The position numbers and the translations under genes are program-made. Positions 25,685 to 32,952 of a stretch of DNA of 33,537 nucleotides are shown here, one piece after another (the first letter of the stretch is position 1; every line of letters begins with the position of its first letter). The stretch covers positions 1 to 33,537 of the forward strand of contig MIAA01000016.1 in NCBI GenBank assembly GCA_001830425.1, read 5' to 3'. The stretch is from Rhodospirillales bacterium RIFCSPLOWO2_02_FULL_58_16 (GTDB lineage Bacteria > Pseudomonadota > Alphaproteobacteria > Rhodospirillales > 2-02-FULL-58-16). The notes beneath the pieces are model-generated. The model had not been told where the DNA came from. It was given only the letters and a program-made list of their open reading frames with translations, and made no database searches.

Positions 25685-26563
25685 TCAGCCCTTCCCGACT
25701 TCCCTGTCGTAGTCTTCCATCAAGATTTTGGTGAGCACGCCGGGAGTAAAGGAATGGTCGTCGATTTCGCCCACCGGCGTCACCTCCGCCGCCGTGCCGG
25801 TAAGAAAGACCTCGGTGGCGTTTGCCAGCTCGGAGGGCATGATGGCGCGCTCCACCACTTCGATGCCCCGCGCCCGCGCCAGATCAATGACCGTGCGTCT
25901 GGTGATGCCGTCGAGAAAACAACCGGGGGCCGGCGTATGCAGCCTTCCGTCGCCGAAGACCAGAAAGATATTGGCTCCCGTTGATTCGGCAACCAGTCCG
26001 CGCCAGTCCAGCATCAGGGCGTCGTCGTACCCTTGCGTCTCCACCGCGTGCTTGGACATGGTGCAGATCATATACAGCCCCGCCGCCTTGGCCAGAACCG
26101 GAGCGGTTTCCGGCGCCGGACGCCGCCACGGAGAGGTTTTCAGGCGGATGCCCTTCATCCGCGCTTCGGGCGAAAAGTAGGACGGCCATGTCCATGTGGC
26201 GATGGCGACATGAATCTTTGACTGCTGGGCCGAGACCCCCATCATCTCCGAGCCGCGCCAGGCTATCGGGCGCACATAGCCGTCGACAATAGCGTTGGCT
26301 TTTAATACCCGGCGGCAGGCTTCGTCGATCTCGGCGACGCTGAAAGGGAGCTTAAAGCCGAGAATTTCAGCCGAAAACGCCAGCCGCCGGGAATGTTCGG
26401 TCAGCTTGTATATCTTGCCGCCGTAAGCGCGTTCGCCCTCGAAAACACTGGAGGCGTAGTGCAGGGCGTGGGTGAGGACATGCACCTTGGCCTCGCGCCA
26501 CGGCGTCATTTTGCCGTCAAACCAGATGACGCCGTCACGGTCGTCGAAAGGAACGCTTGCCAT
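25685..26563 (-). CDS. ilvE: Branched-chain amino acid aminotransferase
   Basis: IlvE swaps the amino group between glutamate and the keto acids of leucine, isoleucine and valine, using pyridoxal phosphate. The 292-aa class IV aminotransferase has THALHYASSVFEGERAY, RPIAWRGSEMMG, the PLP Lys in VLAKAAGLYM, ESTGANIFLV and TGTAAEVTPVGEID. The ATG at 26563 is the only good start; its Shine-Dalgarno is weak. It is alone on the minus strand, convergent with the molybdenum-cofactor run, with a 5' region that includes a strong hairpin and a repeat element. Confidence 0.94.
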   Translation of the reverse strand: MASVPFDDRDGVIWFDGKMTPWREAKVHVLTHALHYASSVFEGERAYGGKIYKLTEHSRRLAFSAEILGFKLPFSVAEIDEACRRVLKANAIVDGYVRPIAWRGSEMMGVSAQQSKIHVAIATWTWPSYFSPEARMKGIRLKTSPWRRPAPETAPVLAKAAGLYMICTMSKHAVETQGYDDALMLDWRGLVAESTGANIFLVFGDGRLHTPAPGCFLDGITRRTVIDLARARGIEVVERAIMPSELANATEVFLTGTAAEVTPVGEIDDHSFTPGVLTKILMEDYDREVGKG

Positions 26564-26641
26564 GGTTTTTGCCTGTTGTTGATTCCATTTTGAAAGGAGG
26601 TTGCTTTTTTATCAGTAGCGGAGCGCATCGGGCAAGCCCCC

Positions 26642-26659
26642 GCGCCCCTGCCGGGGCGC
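26642..26659. other. Perfect 7-bp GC hairpin
   Basis: GCGCCCC-TGCC-GGGGCGC is a perfect stem with a 4-nt loop about 80 bp upstream of ilvE. No T-run follows on either strand, so it is not a standard terminator. It could act in the ilvE leader or be a repeat relic. Confidence 0.45.
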
Positions 26660-26704
26660 AATTAGGGCCGGTTCAGGATCGGTTCATATTGTTTTATGTA
26701 AGTA

Positions 26705-26840
26705 ACCCCGGTGGCCGTAAAAAATGACTCTTAAAAATCCTCCCCCTTTAGAAGGGGGAGTTAGAGGGGGTAACCTCCCCTGACCCCTCCTTCGTAAGGA
26801 GGGGAAAGTGTGGGGACCGTCATGGATCAATGATTAAGGC
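26705..26840 (-). repeat. C/G-tract intergenic element, copy 2 (inverted)
   Basis: The core at 26740-26810 is the reverse complement of 1666-1746 with few changes. Flanking similarity (TGGATCAATGA and TGACTCTTAAA) extends the match on both sides. The copies are 25 kb apart in opposite orientation. Confidence 0.7.
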
Positions 26841-26906
26841 CACCGGCATAACCGATGACAACCTTGGTTCGTTGATAAGCAAGAAGGCAGGGAAGGAGGA
26901 AACATC

Positions 26907-27482
26907 ATGGACAAACCGGACGACCGAAAATCAGCCGACGTCAATAAAGGACGACGGCAGGCGCTGGTCAGGCTCGGCCTTGCCGCAGTCGCCGTCTATG
27001 CGGCGCCGACGCTGCTGAAACTTGGTCAGGCCAGAGCCTCCGGCGGCGGATTTTTCGGCGGCGGCAACAAAGGCGGCGGTTCCGGCGGCAGAAAAGGCGG
27101 TGACGGCGGCGGATTTTTCGGCGGCGGCGGTTCCGGCGGGCCGGTAAACATCATTAATGATCCCGTCACCGCGAAGGAATGCGGCGAATGCCATGAGCCT
27201 TATAGCGGCAATAATCTTCCCGCCGGTTCCTGGCGCAAGATGATGGCTAACCTCAAAGATCATTTCGGCGAAGACGCCTCCATGGAGGAAGGCGCCGGAA
27301 AGCATGTGGAAAACTATCTGGTTTCCACCGCCGGAGGCGGCGGAGACGGCCCGCTGCGGATCACCGAGACTTTCTGGTTCAAGCGCAAGCACGGCGGCGG
27401 CGAGATCAGTTCCCGCGCCCTATCCCGGGTCAAGACCCTTTCCAACTGCAAGGCCTGCCACGGCGGCGTAAGCGGGCGATAG
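26907..27482 (+). CDS. Dihaem cytochrome c with twin-arginine-type signal
   Basis: A 191-aa exported cytochrome. Residues 16-44 (RRQALVRLGLAAVAVYAA...ARA) resemble a twin-arginine signal. A Gly-rich stretch follows (46-78) with GGGFFGGG twice. The DHC-type domain has haem sites CGECH (92-96) and CKACH (181-185), with SWRKMMANLKDHFGEDAS and PLRITETFWF between them, as in the dihaem cytochrome c family (often partners of cytochrome b561). c-type cytochromes usually mature in the periplasm after Sec export, so a Tat-like leader is unusual. The start is fixed by AAGGAGG a few bases upstream. Electron partner unknown; no cytochrome b gene is adjacent. Confidence 0.88.
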   Translation: MDKPDDRKSADVNKGRRQALVRLGLAAVAVYAAPTLLKLGQARASGGGFFGGGNKGGGSGGRKGGDGGGFFGGGGSGGPVNIINDPVTAKECGECHEPYSGNNLPAGSWRKMMANLKDHFGEDASMEEGAGKHVENYLVSTAGGGGDGPLRITETFWFKRKHGGGEISSRALSRVKTLSNCKACHGGVSGR

Positions 27483-27529
27483 CCTGAGGCAGACCCAAGA
27501 ATTAGCACGTCAAGATTGATTATAGCAGT

Positions 27530-27772
27530 TTAAGCATCTTTGATATCGAAGCGCCGATTGATTCTGTCTATCTCGACCTGCATCTTGTCCATGCGGGTCT
27601 GGATATGCGCCACGATTTCTGCGTCTTGCACCTGGTCGCGGCGTAGCGCGATAACTGAAGAATGCACCTCGTTGACGCGAAGCGTAAGGTCGCTCAACTT
27701 ATTGTCCGCCCGGTCGATCTTTTCGTCGATCCGGCGCAGATATACCATGATCAAATTTTCAGGTTCGGCCAT
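27530..27772 (-). CDS. Small coiled-coil protein
   Basis: An 80-aa protein, nearly all helical, with heptad-like spacing (YLRRIDEKIDRADNKLSDLTLRVNEV...MDKMQVEIDRINRRF). Similar short proteins occur next to many unrelated genes and have no known function. The ATG at 27772 has AGGAG at good distance upstream; the longer frame to 27943 lies in a spacer and the LysR gene. It is about 100 bp after LysR on the same strand. Confidence 0.7.
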   Translation of the reverse strand: MAEPENLIMVYLRRIDEKIDRADNKLSDLTLRVNEVHSSVIALRRDQVQDAEIVAHIQTRMDKMQVEIDRINRRFDIKDA

Positions 27773-27875
27773 GTGCTGATCTCCTGCCGGGAATGATAAG
27801 CTCGGAGGGAAAGAATTAAAAGGGCTATTACTTACTCGGAATTCTCGTGCGGCGCTTATAACTCGCCATAAACAT

Positions 27876-28730
27876 TCAGCCTTCATCATTGAGCGAAGCC
27901 ACATGCCTGAGGGCATGCCGCGCCGTTTCAAGGTGGGGGTCATTGTTATCCGACGAATAGACCATAAAGATCGGCCTGTTAAATTCCCTCTTTTCCTCGA
28001 TAAGGTGCAGACGTCCTGATTCCAGGTGTTTGCTGATGAAGCGCAGGGGGAAATATCCGGAGCCGCCGTTTCTCAATATATGCTGAAGGCCAAGCGGGCC
28101 ATGATTAACGGTGAGCGCCGGCGAGTCACGATTCGGATAGGCAATTATGATGTTCTGAAGAAATTCAGGCCCCCAATCCACATAAATATACCCCGGTTCT
28201 CCCGGCCCGCTGGTTTTAGGATCAGATGAGATCAGGGCCAGTTTCTCCGACATCAGCTCCTCGATCACGAGTCCCGGCCTGCTCTGAGGCATATACATGA
28301 CGGCAAGATCGAGAAATCCGTCGGCCAGTTGCCGCATAATTCCCCTGGAAATGCCGACCTCCGCCCTGAGGGCGACATCCGGCGCGGCGGATTGCATCCG
28401 GGGAATCCATTTCAGAATCAGATTGTCCCACAGCGTGTGCTGGACGCCGATGGTAAGCACTCCCTCAAAACTCGGGGGAAGAGACAGCTCATGACGCGCC
28501 TGCTCCCAGATTCTGATCAGGCTTTGGGCGTATTTCTGAAAATGAATTCCGGCGGCGGTCAAGGATGTCCCCGCTTTGCTGCGCGTAAAAAGAGGACGCC
28601 CCAAGACGGTCTCCAGCGTTTTAATGCGCATGCTTACCGTCGATTGGGTGACATTCACCTGCTCGGCCGCCCTGTTGAAGTTGCCGGTCTCGATTATGGC
28701 CAGAAAAGTTCGGGCGAGATTAATATCCAT
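27876..28730 (-). CDS. LysR-family transcriptional regulator
   Basis: A 284-aa regulator with an N-terminal winged helix-turn-helix (LARTFLAIIETGNFNRAAEQVNVTQSTVSMRIKTLE) and a C-terminal co-inducer-binding domain (about 90-280). The ligand and targets cannot be read. It begins 17 bp after the MlaA-domain gene and is probably cotranscribed with it, which is less usual than the divergent arrangement of many LysR genes. A 7-bp dyad at 30032-30056 upstream of that gene could be a binding site. Confidence 0.92.
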   Translation of the reverse strand: MDINLARTFLAIIETGNFNRAAEQVNVTQSTVSMRIKTLETVLGRPLFTRSKAGTSLTAAGIHFQKYAQSLIRIWEQARHELSLPPSFEGVLTIGVQHTLWDNLILKWIPRMQSAAPDVALRAEVGISRGIMRQLADGFLDLAVMYMPQSRPGLVIEELMSEKLALISSDPKTSGPGEPGYIYVDWGPEFLQNIIIAYPNRDSPALTVNHGPLGLQHILRNGGSGYFPLRFISKHLESGRLHLIEEKREFNRPIFMVYSSDNNDPHLETARHALRHVASLNDEG

Positions 28731-28747
28731 TTGTTTCGGATAATGCC

Positions 28748-29935
28748 CTAATTGGTTTCCAGGCCATCCAGCTCGTCGTAGAGATCGGGAATCGTCGGCA
28801 TGTCGGAGTTATCGCCGTTTCTTATTTCGGAATCGCGTTTCTGGCGATACATACTGCGAATGGCGGCATAGTAGTCGATGGAGGTGCTCTTGATCTGCTT
28901 TAATTCATTGACGATGCCCGCATACTCATCAACGGCGCCGACGCCGGCCAGCGACCATGATATCTCCTCGCGATCAGTGTTCGACAGCCACATGGACAGC
29001 GGATCAAAATAGCGATCAACAAACATTTTACCGACGGCGTCACGCGGATTTGACGGCCCGAACAGCGGGAGCACCACATAGAACCATTCGCCGACGCCCC
29101 AGACGGCCAAGGTCTGCCCGAAGTCCTCCTTATGCCCTTCAATGCCGAGGTAATCGGCGACGTCAAACAAGCCGCCGACCCCCGCCGTCGAATTAATCGC
29201 CAGACGCTCGGTGGTTTTCCAGGCCCGCCTAAGTTCGAACTGAAGAAGATCGTTGGCCAGGACAACGGGGCTTTTGGCGTTTTCGAGGAAATTGCCGACT
29301 GACCCGCGCACGCCGCCCGGCAGCCAGTTATAGGCGGTGGCGATCGGATTCATCAGATAATCCTGAAGGTATTCATTGAACCCGAAGAAGAAACGGTTCA
29401 TCGGCTCCAGCGGGTCCCCGTCGCCGACTTCTTTCTCCTCTGCTTTCGCCGCCCCGGCTTTGGCGTCGCCGTTATCGACTGCCGTCGCAACGGGCTTGAG
29501 CTTGGGTTTAGCTTGCGACTCGGCGGCGCGGACGGCGGACGGTTTTTGCGCCGCTACGGGAATAACCGGCGCCGGTCCCGTATCGAACGGATGGCGCTGG
29601 TTTAAAAAGATGCTCATGTCATAAGCTTTGCCGGCCCCGGCCTTGTATGTAGCGGAAGATGCGGAAGCGGAAGCGGGAACGACATGGGGAGTATTCATAT
29701 CCGGCATGGAATACGGCGAGGGACCGGGAGACTTGGCTGCGGACGGCGTTAAGGGGGCGGCCTTCGGGTCCGCCGCCTGATAATAAAAAACGGGCGAGGG
29801 AGAATCCTCAACAGGGGTGGGAGTCATATCCGGCATGAAATACGGCGAGGCGCCGTCAGCCGCGACTTTTGACGCTTGGACAATCATCGCCACAGCAACG
29901 GCGAGCGACCCTATCAACAACACGCGCAACCGCAT
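28748..29935 (-). CDS. MlaA-domain protein with long Pro/Ala-rich N-terminus, no lipobox
   Basis: A 395-aa exported protein. After a signal peptide (about 1-26) comes a low-complexity region (27-172) with SPYFMPDM and SPYSMPDM repeats, then the MlaA (VacJ) domain from about residue 173 (DPLEPMNRFFFGFNEYLQ). MlaA is normally an outer-membrane lipoprotein that returns phospholipids from the outer leaflet to the Mla pathway. Here no Cys follows the signal, so lipid anchoring is not evident. The ATG at 29935 is preferred over the in-frame start at 29989. No other mla gene is adjacent; LysR follows. Confidence 0.9.
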   Translation of the reverse strand: MRLRVLLIGSLAVAVAMIVQASKVAADGASPYFMPDMTPTPVEDSPSPVFYYQAADPKAAPLTPSAAKSPGPSPYSMPDMNTPHVVPASASASSATYKAGAGKAYDMSIFLNQRHPFDTGPAPVIPVAAQKPSAVRAAESQAKPKLKPVATAVDNGDAKAGAAKAEEKEVGDGDPLEPMNRFFFGFNEYLQDYLMNPIATAYNWLPGGVRGSVGNFLENAKSPVVLANDLLQFELRRAWKTTERLAINSTAGVGGLFDVADYLGIEGHKEDFGQTLAVWGVGEWFYVVLPLFGPSNPRDAVGKMFVDRYFDPLSMWLSNTDREEISWSLAGVGAVDEYAGIVNELKQIKSTSIDYYAAIRSMYRQKRDSEIRNGDNSDMPTIPDLYDELDGLETN

Positions 29936-30031
29936 CTCAACCTCTTGAACCTTGTCAGGCAAGCCGACAGAACGCTTCCGGATTTTCAATGCCGGTCGAT
30001 CGACAGCAATAAAATTAAATGCCCAAGCCCA

Positions 30032-30056
30032 CTATCTAATAACATCAAGTAGATAG
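30032..30056. promoter_or_regulatory. 25-bp dyad, possible LysR operator
   Basis: CTATCTA and TAGATAG are perfect inverted repeats 11 bp apart. The layout is like LysR-type binding sites, although the classic T-N11-A core is not exact. It lies about 97 bp upstream of the mlaA-like start. Confidence 0.4.
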
Positions 30057-30117
30057 AAGGGTCTATACCGTTTATTCATGCCCGGCCGGCGAGTCATTAT
30101 AATTTTTTTCTCCCCCC

Positions 30118-30146
30118 CTTGCAGATCGTATTTTTGCGACTAGATA
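30118..30146 (+). promoter_or_regulatory. Probable hsp20 promoter
   Basis: CTTGCA and TAGATA with a 17-bp spacer precede a leader of about 80 nt. The -35 resembles the CTTG of alphaproteobacterial heat-shock promoters, but the -10 looks more like sigma-70. Confidence 0.4.
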
Positions 30147-30149
30147 AAC

Positions 30150-30229
30150 AGTGCGGAGCGCCGTTCAACGGGCTTCGCGGCAACCGGAGGGCGTTGCCTG
30201 ACCACATTGCTTCATTAGGAGGATGTAAC
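30150..30229 (+). ncRNA. ROSE-like RNA thermometer in hsp20 leader
   Basis: The end of the leader has TTGCT (30207-30211), a 5-nt loop and AGGA (30217-30220) inside the Shine-Dalgarno AGGAGG. This is the U(U/C)GCU-AGGA pairing with a bulged G that defines ROSE elements of rhizobial and enterobacterial small heat-shock genes. Upstream GC-rich segments could form the preceding hairpins. Translation would open on warming. Confidence 0.6.
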
Positions 30230-30721
30230 ATGACGATCTATGACTTTTCCCCCCTGTTTCGTTCGACCGTCGGCTTTGACCGCCTTGCCCGCTTGGCCGA
30301 GTCGGCGCTTAATACCGATCAGACGGGCATGACCTATCCGCCTTACAATATCGAAGTTACCGGCGAGGATTCCTACCGGATCACCATGGCGGTAGCCGGT
30401 TTTAAGGAATCCGATCTGTCTATCGAAACCCACGAGAACACCCTGACCATTGCCGGCGGCAAGGCCGAAGAATCCGGCGAAGTTCACTATTTGCACCACG
30501 GCATCGCCGGTCGCGACTTCGTGCGCCGCTTTAATATCGCCGATTACGTCGAAGTAACCGGCGCCCGTTTGGCGGACGGTTTGTTAGTCGTCGATCTGGT
30601 GCGCGAAGTTCCCGAAACCCTCAAGCCCCGCCAGATCGAGATAACGGCCGGCGCTCCGCACGACATCGCCGCCAAGGACAAGAAAATGATCGAGAGCGCG
30701 GCGAAAAAGAAAGCGGCGTGA
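30230..30721 (+). CDS. Small heat-shock protein (Hsp20/IbpA class)
   Basis: A 163-aa chaperone that holds unfolding proteins for the DnaK/ClpB system. It begins MTIYDFSPLFRSTVGFDRL, the mark of proteobacterial class A small heat-shock proteins, with an alpha-crystallin domain (about 35-125; PYNIEVTGEDSYRITMAVAGF) and a Lys/Ala tail. The start is fixed by AGGAGG 7 bp upstream; an in-frame frame to 30119 is leader. Control by temperature through the leader is likely. Confidence 0.93.
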   Translation: MTIYDFSPLFRSTVGFDRLARLAESALNTDQTGMTYPPYNIEVTGEDSYRITMAVAGFKESDLSIETHENTLTIAGGKAEESGEVHYLHHGIAGRDFVRRFNIADYVEVTGARLADGLLVVDLVREVPETLKPRQIEITAGAPHDIAAKDKKMIESAAKKKAA

Positions 30722-30750
30722 TCGAATAATCATCAAACAGGCCACAAGGG

Positions 30751-30768
30751 GGCGGGAGCAATCCCGCC
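30751..30768 (+). terminator. Hairpin after hsp20
   Basis: GGCGGGA-GCAA-TCCCGCC is a perfect stem 30 bp after the hsp20 stop. No clear U-tract follows, so termination may be weak or Rho-assisted. Confidence 0.45.
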
Positions 30769-30879
30769 TCCTCGCGGGGCGTTGCTTGTCCGTGATTGTT
30801 CTTCGTTGCCCCCCATCGAGTTTAGTTTGCCTTGAAGAAATTGCCGATTGAGTGTAGCCGTTGGCATATATATTCTTTG

Positions 30880-30933
30880 TGTCGTCATTCGGCGTCATTT
30901 TGTCTTGTCGTCATTCGGCGACTTGTGTATTAT
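30880..30933 (+). promoter_or_regulatory. hipBA promoter with direct-repeat operator
   Basis: TTGTCG (30905-30910) and TATTAT (30928-30933) are 17 bp apart. Two exact 15-bp repeats TGTCGTCATTCGGCG lie at 30880-30894 and 30906-30920; the second overlaps the -35. HipB-type repressors usually autoregulate, so these are likely its operators. Confidence 0.6.
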
Positions 30934-30962
30934 GTCGTTGATCGTTGACATTGGAGGGGCCT

Positions 30963-31262
30963 ATGCGCGCCCGCACCGCCTTTGATTTGGGACTGATTAT
31001 CCGTGAGCGACGCCGGAAGTTAGGAATCGACCAGCGCGAACTTGCCGACAAAGTCGGCGTGAGTCGGCAATGGGTCGTAGAAATCGAGAAGGGAAAGCCA
31101 CGCGCGGAAGTAGGGCTTCTCCTGCGCACGCTCGAAGCGCTCGACCTAAAGCTGAATGTTGAGAATGAAGCGTCCGAAGGTATTGGCGAGGGTGGAGGCG
31201 CGGGAAGTTGGGATTTCAACATTGATGACGTGGTCGACGAGGCCCGTGGCAAAAAGCGATGA
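30963..31262 (+). CDS. hipB: HipB-like XRE antitoxin/regulator
   Basis: A 99-aa protein with a Cro/C1-type helix-turn-helix (about 8-62; LGIDQRELADKVGVSRQWVVEIEKGK) and a Gly-rich, acidic tail. HipB binds HipA and the operator. The ATG at 30963 has GGAGG 5 bp upstream; a TTG at 30945 in the same frame is less likely. It overlaps hipA by ATGA. Confidence 0.9.
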   Translation: MRARTAFDLGLIIRERRRKLGIDQRELADKVGVSRQWVVEIEKGKPRAEVGLLLRTLEALDLKLNVENEASEGIGEGGGAGSWDFNIDDVVDEARGKKR

Positions 31263-32680
31263 TCGGGGATATTCTTGTTACGCTCCTTGCCGGACGGGAA
31301 ATTGGTCAGATCCGACGGACTCGATCTAATCGCTTGACCTTCTCGTATAATGAGGAATGGCGGAAATTTCGCGGCGCTTTTCCGCTATCACTGTCGATGC
31401 CGCTTGCGGTTGGCGAACACAGTCATGAGAAAATCGAAGCCTTCCTCTGGGGGCTTTTGCCGGACAATGAACTCGTACTTGGCCGATGGGCGCATCGTTT
31501 TCAGGTCTCGGCGCGCAACGCTTTCTCGCTGGTGTCCTATATAGGTGAGGACTGTCCCGGCGCCGTCCAATTTGTCCGGCCGGAACGGCTTGATGCAATC
31601 CTTACTTCAAGAGTTCCGGAAATCGACTGGTTGGACGAAGCGGATGTGGCCGAGCGTCTTCGATCCCTTCGGGCTGATCAGTCTGCGTGGCGAATGCCGC
31701 ACGATACCGGCCAGTTTAGCCTCGCCGGCGCTCAACCCAAGACGGCGCTTATCTATGATGGAGGACGTTGGGGTGTGCCCTCAGGCCGGATGCCCACGAC
31801 TCATATATTCAAACCGCCCACGGGCGAATTCGACGGCCATGCCGAGAACGAGCATTTTTGCCTCATGCTGGCCCGTGAACTTGGCTTGCCCGCCGCAAGC
31901 TCCGAGATAATGCGTTTCGACGGCGAAACTGCCATTGTTATTGAACGCTTTGATCGTATCCGCACGTCGGGTATGGCGGCGGCGGCAGCGATGGAATCAG
32001 CATCTCACGCGGCAGCAACAGCTCCTATGAAAACAGAAGATGCTCCCGACGCCGCGAAAGCTGCCGCTGACGCAGCCGCACGGGCACATGCGCTGGGTGA
32101 GTTGGCAAAGACTCAACCGATCCTGCGGCTCCATCAGGAAGATATTTGCCAAGCCCTTGGGCTTCAGCCGATCGCCAAGTACCAGAATGATGGTGGACCT
32201 TCCCCTGAAGATATCGTCGCACTTCTCAGAACCCATTCAAGTCGCCCGATAGAAGATATTGGCGCATTTGTCGACGCGCTCGCCTTCAACTGGTTCATCG
32301 CCGGAACCGACGCCCATGCCAAGAACTACTCACTTCTTCATGGCGGCGGCGGACGTGTGCGTCTGGCTCCCCTCTATGATGTCGCCGGCGCCCTTCCCTA
32401 CCTTGATCCTCAACAAATCAAGCTGGCGATGAAGATTGGCGATAAATACCGCATCAGGGATATCGGGCCTCGTCAGTGGCGAAAACTCGCAACCGGGACG
32501 CGCCTTGACCCGGACCAAACTATGGCGAGGCTTGTAGAATTTGCTTCCAACATACCGGAGCGCGTTGCCCTTGTTCACGGCCTGATCAGAGGGGAAGGCA
32601 TAACGCACCCGATCATCGACAGACTTGCCGAAGCGATTACAGCCCGAGCGGCACAATGTCTCAGGATGTTGAGGCTGTGA
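31259..32680 (+). CDS. hipA: HipA-like serine/threonine kinase toxin
   Basis: HipA toxins phosphorylate targets such as glutamyl-tRNA synthetase and cause growth arrest. The 473-aa protein has an N-terminal HipA_N domain, the Ser/ATP loop TGQFSLAGAQPKTAL (Ser154), the kinase core with FIAGTDAHAKNYS (catalytic Asp351) and PLYDV (metal Asp373). Between IERFDR and ILRLHQED, residues about 236-286 are an Ala-rich insert not seen in E. coli HipA (440 aa). The key residues are intact, so it should be active. It is the second gene of the operon. Confidence 0.9.
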   Translation: MIGDILVTLLAGREIGQIRRTRSNRLTFSYNEEWRKFRGAFPLSLSMPLAVGEHSHEKIEAFLWGLLPDNELVLGRWAHRFQVSARNAFSLVSYIGEDCPGAVQFVRPERLDAILTSRVPEIDWLDEADVAERLRSLRADQSAWRMPHDTGQFSLAGAQPKTALIYDGGRWGVPSGRMPTTHIFKPPTGEFDGHAENEHFCLMLARELGLPAASSEIMRFDGETAIVIERFDRIRTSGMAAAAAMESASHAAATAPMKTEDAPDAAKAAADAAARAHALGELAKTQPILRLHQEDICQALGLQPIAKYQNDGGPSPEDIVALLRTHSSRPIEDIGAFVDALAFNWFIAGTDAHAKNYSLLHGGGGRVRLAPLYDVAGALPYLDPQQIKLAMKIGDKYRIRDIGPRQWRKLATGTRLDPDQTMARLVEFASNIPERVALVHGLIRGEGITHPIIDRLAEAITARAAQCLRMLRL

Positions 32681-32694
32681 ATACTCTAAGCCCA

Positions 32695-32770
32695 ACGCAA
32701 GCGCTGACTGGACTCCGTTATAAATATACGAAACTATGACCCCGTCATGACCAAGGTTAAATCACGCAAG
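32695..32770 (+). repeat. 76-bp direct repeat, copy 1
   Basis: Identical over all 76 bases to 33462-33537. It begins 15 bp after the hipA stop, holds TTATAAATATA (a possible -10) and a small dyad ATGAC-CCC-GTCAT (32736-32748), and ends eight codons into the small ORF. Confidence 0.95.
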
Positions 32771-32905
32771 AAGGCAGGGCGTCTGGCCTTTGAGGCCAAC
32801 ATCATGGACGGCTTGGCCGCTCCGATGATGCTGCTTAATGAAAAGCGATCTTATCATAAATCTGTCGCATTAGTGACGAAAAAGCGTAACGGAAAGAGGG
32901 TATAA
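32747..32905 (+). CDS. Small basic protein of unknown function
   Basis: A 52-aa open frame, rich in Lys and Arg at both ends (MTKVKSRKKAGRLAFEANIM at the start, VTKKRNGKRV at the end) with an Ala/Met/Leu middle. Its start codon is within the 76-bp repeat, and the second repeat begins an identical frame at 33514. No Shine-Dalgarno is visible; a four-codon frame (32736-32750) ends in an ATGA overlap with the start. I do not recognise a family; nucleic-acid binding is only a guess from charge. Confidence 0.5.
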   Translation: MTKVKSRKKAGRLAFEANIMDGLAAPMMLLNEKRSYHKSVALVTKKRNGKRV

Positions 32906-32952
32906 GGATAACCGGAATCATCCTTAATGAGCTAAAGTAAAGAGATAACATC

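Larger units (their letters stand above)
26564..26906. other. Intergenic region between ilvE and the cytochrome gene
   Basis: These 343 bp hold divergent promoters for ilvE (-) and the dihaem cytochrome (+), though neither stands out clearly. A perfect hairpin (26642-26659) and a C/G-tract repeat (26740-26810) fill the middle. A GAAAGGAGG at 26591-26599 is not followed by a usable start. I see no coding frame. Confidence 0.6.
29936..30229. promoter_or_regulatory. Divergent promoter region of mlaA-like and hsp20 genes
   Basis: It contains a perfect inverted repeat CTATCTA-N11-TAGATAG (30032-30056), a possible hsp20 promoter CTTGCA-N17-TAGATA (30118-30146), and the hsp20 leader with a ROSE-like thermometer. 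The -10 for the minus-strand gene is uncertain. Confidence 0.55.

Noticed and set aside
26591-26620. Strong GAAAGGAGG as a ribosome binding site for a small plus-strand gene
   Set aside because: No start codon with a sensible frame follows at proper distance.
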